Origin: Gemmatimonadaceae bacterium
GTDB lineage: Bacteria > Gemmatimonadota > Gemmatimonadetes > Gemmatimonadales > Gemmatimonadaceae
Length of the DNA stretch: 64,000 nucleotides
Direction: 5' to 3'
Assembly (NCBI GenBank): GCA_037721215.1
Contig: JBBJNV010000010.1
Coordinates: 62,001 to 126,000 of the forward strand
Position numbers and translations under genes: made by a program. Numbering within the stretch: position 1 is the first letter of the stretch; each line of letters begins with the position of its first letter. This document shows positions 43,322 to 50,530 of the stretch, piece after piece. The notes under the pieces were generated by a model. The model searched no databases, was not told where the DNA came from, and worked only from the letters and a program-made list of their open reading frames with translations.

Positions 43322-45888
43322 TATATCGCTCCCGTGGCAATACCCGGCGCGCGAAACCGCCGCAGTCTCAGACTGTTGGTCACCACCGACACGCTCGACA
43401 ACGACATGGCAGCACTGGCAATCACTGGCGAGAGCAGCCAGCCGGTAATCGGATAAAGAACTCCCGCCGCGATAGGGATCCCCACGACGTTGTAAATAAA
43501 CGCCCAGAACAGATTCTGTTTCACGGTGCGGATAGTCGCCCGCGAAAGTGCGATCGCGGTCACCACCCCACGCAGGTCGCCCCGGAGCAGCGTGATGTCC
43601 GAGGCCTCGATGGCGACGTCGGTACCGGTTCCAATTGCGATACCTACATCTGCCTGCGCCAGTGCGGGCGCATCGTTGATGCCGTCGCCGACCATTCCGA
43701 CCACAGCTTTGCCCTCCTGCAGCCGCTTCACCTCGCCCGCCTTCCCTTCCGGCAACACCTCGGCGAGAACCCGACTGATGCCAACCTGTTTCGCCACAGC
43801 GTCGGCTGTGCGCTTGTTGTCGCCTGTCATCATGACCACGTCGAGCCCCATCTGCTGCATCGCCTTCACTGCACCCGCAGATTCCGGCTTTATCTGGTCG
43901 GCGACCGCGATAATCCCGGCCAGGCGACCATCGATAGCGACATACATCGGTGTTTTTCCGTCGGCAGCAAGCCCCGATGCCCGCTCCTCGCCATCGCCGA
44001 GGTCGACGTTGCCGTCACGCATCATTTTGATATTGCCGAGCATGAGCATCCTGCCATCGACGGTGGCTTGGAGCCCGTGTCCGGGCACTGCGCGAAACTC
44101 ATCAGCCTTCCCAGGCAGGATGTTTCGCGCCTCTGCACCGCGCACGATTGCCTGGCCAAGCGGGTGCTCACTTTGCCGCTCAGCGCTCGCGACAAGGCGC
44201 AGTAATTCTTCCTCGGGCGTCCCGTCCATCACGATTACGTCGGTCAGCGCTGGCTCGCCTTTGGTAATCGTCCCCGTCTTGTCGAGGATCATGGTGTCGA
44301 GTTTGTGAGCCGTCTCCAGGCTTTCACCACCCTTGATGAGAACTCCGTTCTCTGCGCCGCGGCCTGTGCCCACCATAATCGCGGTGGGCGTGGCAAGGCC
44401 GAGTGCGCACGGGCAGGCGATGATCAATACCGCAACGAAGTTCACGAGCGCCATCGTGAAGCGGATGTCCACCGGCGCAAGAATGAACCAGATGGCGAAC
44501 GTCGCTATCGCGATGCAGATGACTACAGGAGTGAATATCCCGCTGATGACATCGGCGAGGCGAGCGATTGGCGCTTTTGACCCCTGTGCGTCCTGGACCA
44601 TTTTCACGATCTGCTGAAGCGCGGTATCACGGCCGACCTTCGTGGCCTCGAACTGGAATGCGCCGGTCTTGTTGAGCGTCGCGCCAAATACCTGGGCGCC
44701 GACAGTCTTCTCCACGGGGATGCTTTCTCCCGTGAGCATCGATTCGTCGATAGCGGAGCTGCCCTCGAGCACCACTCCATCCACTGGGATTTTCTCCCCC
44801 GGTCGGACGAGAACGGTGTCGCCCGGCAGTACCCGCTCTACTTCGATCTCGGATTCCATGCCGCCGCGGATGACGCGTGCGGTTTTTGCCTGGAGTTTAG
44901 CGAGGCGCTGGATTGCCTCGGAAGTCCGGCCCTTGGCGCCAGCCTCGAGCATGCGGCCGAGCAGTATGAGGGCAATGATGACGCTTGCGGCCTCGAAGTA
45001 GACGGGAACCATTGCTGTCCCGGACATGCCTGCCATTCCCGGCATTGGGTCGGAACCGGTGCTCCCCGCGAAGAACGATGGATACACGGTGGCGGCGATC
45101 GAGTAGATGTACGCGGCGCCCGTGCCGATGGCGATCAGCGTGTTCATGTCGGCGGCGCGATGTCTGAACGCAGCCCACGCACCGCGATAGAACTGCGCGC
45201 CGCAGTAAAAGACGACCGGCGTCGCGAGAGCGAGCTGAAGCCAGTTGACTCCGCCGAAGTTGAGGGCCGCGACCCGTCCGTGTGACATGGCGATGACGAG
45301 AATCGGCAGCGACAGAATGGTAGCTATCCAGAATTTCCTCCGGATTTCCTCATACTCCTTGCGCCGAGCCTCTTCCTCGGACCCTTCGCCGGAACCCATG
45401 TCGCGCGTTCCAGGCGTGTCGCGAACAGTATACCCGAACTCCTCTATCGCCGTGTGTATCGCGCGGACATCGGTCTCTCCCGTGAGATACTCTACCCGTA
45501 CCTGCGAAGTACCGAGGTTGAACGATGCTTCAACGACACCGCGGATGGCGTTGAGATGTTTTTCGAGTGGCTGCGCCGAACCTGACGGCCGCGCAGAATC
45601 ATCGACTATAAAATCGGCGCGGGCGGTACCGGTAGTTCCATAACCAACATCTTTCACGGTCGCGAAGAGTTGCTTCAGCCCCGTCGCGGCTGGATCGTAC
45701 TCGACAGTCGCGCGGGATGTCGCGAAGTTGACGTTGGCTTTTCGAACGCCCGTGCTCTTGTTGAGCGACTTCTCGATGCGGTTGGCGCACGCCGCGCAGG
45801 TCATCCCGGTGATCGGGAGATCTACCCGCTCACCTTCGCCGTCGGGAGTCGACCGCGTATGGCGCTGGTGATCGGACGCGACGGTCAT
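43321..45888 (-). CDS. copA: CopA-type Cu(I) P1B ATPase
   Basis: 855 residues. N-terminal HMA domain 1 has the copper site [16 protein letters not shown] second HMA-like domain (about 90-155) has lost its CxxC ([14 protein letters not shown]). The ATPase core has CPC in [12 protein letters not shown], phospho-Asp in [21 protein letters not shown] and the Cu-type membrane residues Tyr-Asn (FIYNVVGIP) and Met-Ser (MSLSSVSVV). It exports Cu(I) from the cytoplasm. A Met-rich loop ([14 protein letters not shown]) between the first helices may collect copper. The start overlaps csoR (ATGA). Confidence 0.96.
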   Translation of the reverse strand: MTVASDHQRHTRSTPDGEGERVDLPITGMTCAACANRIEKSLNKSTGVRKANVNFATSRATVEYDPAATGLKQLFATVKDVGYGTTGTARADFIVDDSARPSGSAQPLEKHLNAIRGVVEASFNLGTSQVRVEYLTGETDVRAIHTAIEEFGYTVRDTPGTRDMGSGEGSEEEARRKEYEEIRRKFWIATILSLPILVIAMSHGRVAALNFGGVNWLQLALATPVVFYCGAQFYRGAWAAFRHRAADMNTLIAIGTGAAYIYSIAATVYPSFFAGSTGSDPMPGMAGMSGTAMVPVYFEAASVIIALILLGRMLEAGAKGRTSEAIQRLAKLQAKTARVIRGGMESEIEVERVLPGDTVLVRPGEKIPVDGVVLEGSSAIDESMLTGESIPVEKTVGAQVFGATLNKTGAFQFEATKVGRDTALQQIVKMVQDAQGSKAPIARLADVISGIFTPVVICIAIATFAIWFILAPVDIRFTMALVNFVAVLIIACPCALGLATPTAIMVGTGRGAENGVLIKGGESLETAHKLDTMILDKTGTITKGEPALTDVIVMDGTPEEELLRLVASAERQSEHPLGQAIVRGAEARNILPGKADEFRAVPGHGLQATVDGRMLMLGNIKMMRDGNVDLGDGEERASGLAADGKTPMYVAIDGRLAGIIAVADQIKPESAGAVKAMQQMGLDVVMMTGDNKRTADAVAKQVGISRVLAEVLPEGKAGEVKRLQEGKAVVGMVGDGINDAPALAQADVGIAIGTGTDVAIEASDITLLRGDLRGVVTAIALSRATIRTVKQNLFWAFIYNVVGIPIAAGVLYPITGWLLSPVIASAAMSLSSVSVVTNSLRLRRFRAPGIATGAI

Positions 45889-46343
45889 CGCCCGCTCCGG
45901 TACATGAGGTCGACGAGCTCGTCGTACATCGCGTTCGCCTCATCATCGCCCGCGCGAATCGCTGAGGCGGCGCAATGTTTGAGGTGATTGCGCATCAGCT
46001 CGCGGCCAACAGCGCGAAGCGCTTCGTGGACAGATGATATCTGGATCATGATGTCGGCGCAGTAGCGATCGTCCTCGACCATCTTCTGGAGTCCGCGCAC
46101 CTGGCCCTCAATGCGGCGGAGCCGTTTGAGATTGCGGTCTTTCGCGTCGGAGTCCACGGCAATCGCCTTCCGGCCTTTGTGATCACCGGATGCCGGGAGG
46201 CCGCAACCACAGCGCGCGACTACCGCTTCCCACGGCGAGCGATCCGGCTCCGAGCGCGGCAGAGCCGGGCCTGAGGCCGACTTTCGGGGCCCACGGGAGG
46301 TTGCGGCCACCCTTTGTCGCGTGTCCGATTTACTGTCCGGCAT
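45885..46343 (-). CDS. csoR: CsoR-family copper-sensing repressor
   Basis: 152 residues if started at the ATG at 46343. The conserved DUF156 helix bundle begins at about residue 64 ([20 protein letters not shown]) and carries the Cu(I) triad: Cys in RYCADIMIQ, His in [11 protein letters not shown] and Cys in HLKHCAA. The usual family length (about 90) would be obtained from a GTG at 46157, which has GAAGG upstream. The extra 62 residues, with CGCG and DHKG, would be unusual if translated. It probably represses the promoter at 46599-46628. Confidence 0.88.
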   Translation of the reverse strand: MPDSKSDTRQRVAATSRGPRKSASGPALPRSEPDRSPWEAVVARCGCGLPASGDHKGRKAIAVDSDAKDRNLKRLRRIEGQVRGLQKMVEDDRYCADIMIQISSVHEALRAVGRELMRNHLKHCAASAIRAGDDEANAMYDELVDLMYRSGR

Positions 46344-46345
46344 GT

Positions 46346-46549
46346 TCAGCCAACCACCTCGAACCCCGCATCGGCCACTGCTTCGGCTATGCGGTCGCGG
46401 GAGAGACTGGCAGGATCGTAGCTCACCTTCACCGAGCCGATATCCACGTTTTCGACATTGACGCCGTCGAGCGCGTTGAGGGATTTTGATACAGCGGCGA
46501 CGCAGTGACCGCAGCTCATTCCCGAGACCTTGAGTTCCAGTTTTTCCAT
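46346..46549 (-). CDS. CopZ-like HMA copper chaperone
   Basis: 67 residues from the ATG at 46549 (GGGGA upstream), a complete single HMA domain: LKVSGMSCGHCVAAVSKSL with the metal-binding CxxC, then VSYDPASLSRDRIAEAVADA. It would carry Cu(I) to CopA and CsoR in the cytoplasm. First gene of the copper operon, 3 bases from csoR. Confidence 0.93.
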   Translation of the reverse strand: MEKLELKVSGMSCGHCVAAVSKSLNALDGVNVENVDIGSVKVSYDPASLSRDRIAEAVADAGFEVVG

Positions 46550-46571
46550 TGATTCCCCTTGTTTTTGCGTG

Positions 46572-46628
46572 ATACCCTGGGTGGGTATGCAGTGAATCAT
46601 TTTATCATACCCCCATACCCTATGTCAA
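46572..46628 (-). promoter_or_regulatory. Copper operon promoter with CsoR-type GC-box operators
   Basis: On the minus strand a -35 TTGACA (46628-46623) and a -10 TAAAAT (46604-46599) are separated by 18 bases. The spacer holds GGGTATGGGGGTATG, and just downstream lies the palindrome ATACCCTGGGTGGGTAT (46572-46588). CsoR proteins bind G-tract dyads of the TACCC-n-GGGTA type, so both are likely operator sites blocking RNA polymerase. Confidence 0.8.
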
Positions 46629-46732
46629 GTGGCGATCGATCGCGCATTCGCAAGCGCTGGCAAGCTGGGCATATTTTATGCCCCTTAAAGCGTCATCGAT
46701 ATCATACCGTCCATATGGAACATGAGGATTCT

Positions 46733-47344
46733 ATGCCGTCACTGATCAAATTCGCCCGCCTTCTGGCAATCGCAGCCGTCGTTGCAACGGTTGTCGCCGC
46801 GTGCAGCAGCGGCGACTCCGCGGATGCCGACACCGGCGCTGTTGCAGCCGAGCCCGCGATGATGGACACTGGCATGGCGGCGATGCCAGGCATGAACGAC
46901 GCTCCGGCGAAGGACGCCGATCAGGAATTTCTGCGGATGATGGTCGACCATCACGAGGGCCTGCTGGTCATGGCCGACTCGGCTCTTAAAAAAGGTACGA
47001 GCGCCCAGGTAAAGGCGGATGCGCAGAAACTCAAGACCGATCAGACGGCCGAGAGGCAGAAGATGCTCGGGATGCTCAAGACCGATTACAGCGATGATCA
47101 CATGGCGATGGTGATGCCGAGCAGCAACACTATGATCGCAGCGGCGGCACGGAAGACCGGGGCCGAGTACGACCGCCAGTTCCGCGAGAATATCATAGCG
47201 CATCATCGTGAAGCACTTACGATGATCGATAGATTCCTGCCCCGGTTCACAAAGCCCGCGAACCGGCAGATGGCTGAGAAAATGAAGGCAGCGCAGGCCA
47301 GAGAGATCGCAGACTTCGAGAAGAAGATTCAGCGGGGGGTTTGA
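46733..47344 (+). CDS. DUF305-family lipoprotein
   Basis: 203 residues from the ATG at 46733 (GAGG six bases upstream); an ATG at 46715 is also in frame. A lipobox (VVAACSSG) follows the signal peptide. The mature part is a pair of DUF305 four-helix units with the His motifs MMVDHHEGLLVMA and IIAHHREALTM, and Met-rich stretches (MDTGMAAMPGMND, DDHMAMVMPSS). DUF305 proteins are linked with periplasmic copper handling (CopM-type). It is divergent from the copper operon and shares its upstream region. Confidence 0.88.
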   Translation: MPSLIKFARLLAIAAVVATVVAACSSGDSADADTGAVAAEPAMMDTGMAAMPGMNDAPAKDADQEFLRMMVDHHEGLLVMADSALKKGTSAQVKADAQKLKTDQTAERQKMLGMLKTDYSDDHMAMVMPSSNTMIAAAARKTGAEYDRQFRENIIAHHREALTMIDRFLPRFTKPANRQMAEKMKAAQAREIADFEKKIQRGV

Positions 47345-47383
47345 GGCCAGCCGCGTCGGTGGCATGATCCTGCCGGCGCCATC

Positions 47384-47911
47384 TCACGCCTTTGAACTAT
47401 TCCCTTTCGTTTGACCGCTCAGGGCGCGCCGTCCGTGTGGAGTCATGCCCCGCGGCTTGTACACTGCCAGCACCGTGGCGATGACCAGGACGAGCAGAGC
47501 GAGGGAGGCGTGGAACATGGGGGACGCATTGCGTACCGCGCCAAGATCCGCACCTGGGTCGGCGGCCACGCCTGCCATGGAGCGAAAAGTCTCCATATAA
47601 GTCAGCAGGATGATCGTGGCGACGACGGTTATCAGGAGCTTGAACACCAACCAATAGTGTCGGAACAAGCCCCACGCGGTTCCCAGGGATTGCACAATCC
47701 CGGTCAACAAGGACGCGACGGCCATCGGGACGAGGACCAACCAGGCGGCCGGCTCCATCACCAGATAGACGCCACGAACCGTCTGAGCGGCCTGGCTGGT
47801 CAAGCCGACGACGGCGAGTGCGAGGAAGACAACGACCGCGCCGAGCCATCCGACTGAGGAGGCGACATGGGCGGTGAGTGCGAACTTGCGCACGCGGGGT
47901 GGCATGATCAT
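47384..47911 (-). CDS. DUF2269-like integral membrane protein
   Basis: 175 residues with four membrane segments (about 10-33, 55-75, 85-107 and 140-160). KFALTAHVASSVGWLGAVVVF near the start is typical of DUF2269/CopD-like small membrane proteins. It overlaps the small upstream gene by 4 bases (ATGA). The role is unknown; copper association is suggested only by location. Confidence 0.8.
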   Translation of the reverse strand: MIMPPRVRKFALTAHVASSVGWLGAVVVFLALAVVGLTSQAAQTVRGVYLVMEPAAWLVLVPMAVASLLTGIVQSLGTAWGLFRHYWLVFKLLITVVATIILLTYMETFRSMAGVAADPGADLGAVRNASPMFHASLALLVLVIATVLAVYKPRGMTPHGRRALSGQTKGNSSKA

Positions 47912-48162
47912 ACGCGGCCACCCAAGGGCGATGCGTGGCCGCCAAAGTCGTGGTTTATTGTAACGGCGCGTGGGGTCGCGCCGCCCCCGCGTGTATCACC
48001 ATATGATGTGTGGCGGCGTGGGCCGTGGCCCTCGCGGCCCCTGGTGAGCAACAGGATGACAAACAGCAGGACAACAACGAGGGTGATGGCCCCAAATACT
48101 TTCACCCAGCGTGGTGTGCGCATGTCCTCGCCGGTATCGGGATCCGCGGGTGGGTCAGCCAT
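47908..48162 (-). CDS. Small single-pass membrane protein
   Basis: 84 residues from the ATG at 48162 with AAGGAG upstream. A polar N-terminus (DPPADPDTGED) and one membrane helix (TPRWVKVFGAITLVVVLLFV) are followed by a Gly/His-rich tail (GREGHGPRRHTSYGD, INHDFGGHASP). Such proteins are seen beside DUF2269 genes. Function unknown; the His residues could bind metal. Confidence 0.7.
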   Translation of the reverse strand: MADPPADPDTGEDMRTPRWVKVFGAITLVVVLLFVILLLTRGREGHGPRRHTSYGDTRGGGATPRAVTINHDFGGHASPLGGRV

Positions 48163-48194
48163 GTGCGTCTTCTCCTTGTCGCGTGTCGGAAGAA

Positions 48195-48579
48195 CGTAAT
48201 GTTTCCTGCTACGAGGCGCTCCGGTCCGCAGGGCGACTGTCTGACGCACGGCAACAGGCGGAACGCCTCGTTGCGCTCACGGATAGTTCAACCTCTTCAC
48301 TCGCTTTGCTAGCCGAAATCAGCTTCGAAACGGGGAGAGAGGATGTGACCCGTTCGATTCTTGCCAGGTTGTTCGAGCGCGGGCGGACACAGTACGTCTA
48401 GCCTGCCCTCGATCGTGGGGATTTTCGCCATCCTCGGAGATACTGACAACCAGTTGCTCTGGACGGCCAAGGCATTCGAGGAGCGTTCCAATGCCATGGC
48501 CTACCGCAAGTTTGATTCGGGCCCGTGGAAGAACGACCCCCGGTTTCGTGCGCTCCTGGCACGGTCTGGACCGAAATAG
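48195..48579 (+). pseudogene. C-terminal remnant of a TPR-type regulator, frameshifted
   Basis: Two partial frames join into one familiar ending. The first (to 48401) reads LSDARQQAERLVALT and ARLFERGRTQYV then stops; the second, in the next frame (from about 48400), reads GIFAILGDTDNQLLWTAKAF, then EERSNAMAYRKFDSGP and DPRFRALLARSGPK. The tail (LGD.D.A..W...A.EERS ... DPRF..L) is the usual C-terminus of large TPR proteins such as BTAD or Ser/Thr-kinase-linked regulators. The rest of the gene is absent, so it is a decayed remnant. Confidence 0.6.
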
Positions 48580-48758
48580 CCAGGCGGCTCACCCGTTGCA
48601 ACTCGGCGCCCAGGATTTGAGCGGCGATTGAGGACGGTCGGAAGGGGCAGCAACTTACAAGCGTGTAGCTTGTTCAGATGGACGTCGCTCAGTTCGTTGA
48701 ACGGATTCTTTATTTCATTTAACTCGATTAATGCATCTTGGGATGCGATTTGGAGACC

Positions 48759-49142
48759 ATGGAAGCTCCACTTGCCCACTGCCGGCTGAAAATTCGCGGT
48801 TATCATACCTGGGTTCATCTGGGATGCAGCGAAGCCGAGCGATCAATGACCCAGGAAGTGGTGTTTGATGTCGGGATCGGCTTCACGACCCCTCCGTTGG
48901 GCGCCATAACGGACCGGCTCGAAGACACGCTCAATTATGCTGCCCTTTGCGAAGCGCTCGACGCCACCGCTCGCAGTCAGCCCTACCAGCTGATCGAGGC
49001 GCTTGCACGATCCGCTTACGATGCCCTCAAAAAAATAGCGGGCCCAGGCCCGCTGATCGAAGTGACCGTGCACAAGCTCCGCCCTCCGATTGAGAATCTG
49101 CGAGGGGGCGTGCGCTTCTCGTATGGAGATATCCTGCCCTGA
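48759..49142 (+). CDS. folB: Dihydroneopterin aldolase
   Basis: 127 residues from the ATG at 48759 (GGAG five bases upstream). The family pattern is complete: LKIRGYHTWVHLGCSEAERS, the catalytic Glu in that segment, DTLNYAALCEALDATA, YQLIEALARSAYDAL and VTVHKLRPPIENLRGG with the Lys. It converts 7,8-dihydroneopterin to 6-hydroxymethyldihydropterin. The next gene provides the two following folate enzymes. A DNA stretch with AT-rich sequence precedes it (48690-48735). Confidence 0.92.
   Translation: MEAPLAHCRLKIRGYHTWVHLGCSEAERSMTQEVVFDVGIGFTTPPLGAITDRLEDTLNYAALCEALDATARSQPYQLIEALARSAYDALKKIAGPGPLIEVTVHKLRPPIENLRGGVRFSYGDILP
49029..49054 (-). terminator. Antisense intrinsic-terminator-like element inside folB
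   Basis: The palindrome AGCGGGCCCAGGCCCGCT (49037-49054) is followed on the minus strand by ATTTTTTTG. On that strand it has the form of a Rho-independent terminator, although it lies within folB. It would stop minus-strand read-through from the P-type ATPase gene. Confidence 0.5.
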
Positions 49143-50530
49143 AACCCGCGCTCCTGGTTCTAGGGCTGGGCTCGAGCGAGCGGCATGCGGTCGGTTGGCT
49201 GCGACGCGCGGTCTCGCTGCTCAAATTGCAAGGCGGGCTGAGAATTCGCGCGGTCTCGGCGATTTACGAATCAGATGCTATGCTGCCGGAGGGCGCACCT
49301 GAATCCTGGAAGGTTCCTTACCTGAACCTGGCTCTTGCCTGCGAGACGCGGCAAAACCTGAGTCCGCTCGAAGTGCTGGCGCAGCTCAAGCATCTGGAGA
49401 GAGTTCTAGGTCGGCAGCAACGCACGCGCTGGGCCCCGCGCGAAATTGATATCGATATCCTGGCGTGGGATGGCGTGGAGCTCGACACGAACGATCTTGC
49501 GCTTCCGCATCGCGGCCTGCTCGAGCGCCCTTTCGCGCTTTTACCCTTGGCCGAAGTTCATCCAGACTGGGCTGCATCCCGGCCCGACGCCGCGACCCTC
49601 ATCCGACGCTGGCGCCTGGCGCCGCTATCAGAAGTTCCGTTTCGCACGCGCCGAACTCTGCATCGCCTCACCGAATTGATGGCGGTGCTCAATCTCACGC
49701 CCGACTCCTTTTCGGATGGGGGAAGGTTCGAAGGGGGTGGCGGGAATGGCGAAATTTCCGAGGCGGCGGTTGAAAAAGCGGCGCGCGCGGCGGTCGAACT
49801 GGGTGCCACGGTCCTGGATCTGGGCGCCGAATCCACCAGACCGGGCGCAACCCCCGTGCACCCGGCGGAAGAATGGCGAAGGCTCGCCCCCGGACTTCGC
49901 GCCGTGAGCGCTCTTCGCGACGGCGTCACGGAAAACGCCTGCGCCGTGAAGATCAGCATCGACAGCCGCAATCCCGAAACTATCGCGCGCGCACTTGAAA
50001 CAGGCATAGTGGATTGGATCAACGATGTAACGGGCTTTGACTCGGCCGCCATGCGCGACGTCGCCCGCGTCGCAACAGGCACGAGCGTGGTGCTCATGCA
50101 CTCGCTTGGAGTGCCTCCGGATCGGCTGGTGACTTTGCGCACCGGAGAAGACCCCGTGATGGCAATCCTGGACTGGGGCAAGAACAAGCTTGCCGAGCTT
50201 GGGCGCGCGGGCATCGATCCTCAGCGCGTGATCCTGGATCCCGGCATCGGTTTTGGCAAAACGCCTGAGCAGAATCTCGCGCTCCTGCGAGGAGCCGCGC
50301 GCCTTCACGAAATTGGCGCGCGCCTCCTGATCGGACATTCGCGCAAGTCGTTCATGGCTCATTTCGAATCACCCGGATTGCATGCTCCGTCCGACCGCGA
50401 ACTCGAAACCGCGCTGATCTCGACTCGACTGGCCGATCAGGGCATCGAGTACCTTCGCGTGCACGACATAGCGTTTCAAAAACGCGCGCTGCGACTCTCG
50501 GCAGCCTGGGAAGGAGTGGCACGTTGGTGA
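49139..50530 (+). CDS. folKP: Fused HPPK-DHPS folate enzyme
   Basis: 463 residues. The N-terminal half is HPPK: VLGLGSSERHAVGWL, VPYLNLALACETR, RTRWAPREIDIDILAWDG (Mg-binding Asp pair) and LALPHRGLLERPFALLPLAE. The C-terminal half is DHPS: MAVLNLTPDSFSDGG, DLGAESTRPGATPV, ISIDSRNPETIA, INDVTGFDS, VLMHSLGVP, ILDPGIGFGKT and LLIGHSRKSFM. Together they make 7,8-dihydropteroate. No ATG, GTG or TTG in this frame precedes the HPPK start; the only fit is CTG at 49139, overlapping the folB stop, with GGAG about ten bases before. The 3' end overlaps the ATPase gene by 55 bases. Confidence 0.93.
   Translation: MKPALLVLGLGSSERHAVGWLRRAVSLLKLQGGLRIRAVSAIYESDAMLPEGAPESWKVPYLNLALACETRQNLSPLEVLAQLKHLERVLGRQQRTRWAPREIDIDILAWDGVELDTNDLALPHRGLLERPFALLPLAEVHPDWAASRPDAATLIRRWRLAPLSEVPFRTRRTLHRLTELMAVLNLTPDSFSDGGRFEGGGGNGEISEAAVEKAARAAVELGATVLDLGAESTRPGATPVHPAEEWRRLAPGLRAVSALRDGVTENACAVKISIDSRNPETIARALETGIVDWINDVTGFDSAAMRDVARVATGTSVVLMHSLGVPPDRLVTLRTGEDPVMAILDWGKNKLAELGRAGIDPQRVILDPGIGFGKTPEQNLALLRGAARLHEIGARLLIGHSRKSFMAHFESPGLHAPSDRELETALISTRLADQGIEYLRVHDIAFQKRALRLSAAWEGVARW

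Noticed and set aside
43526-45643. Long plus-strand frames opposite copA
   Set aside because: Ser/Ala/Thr-rich mirror translations of a strongly conserved minus-strand P-type ATPase.
49558-50362. Minus-strand frames opposite folKP
   Set aside because: The plus-strand folate motifs are unambiguous; the opposite frames have no domain pattern.
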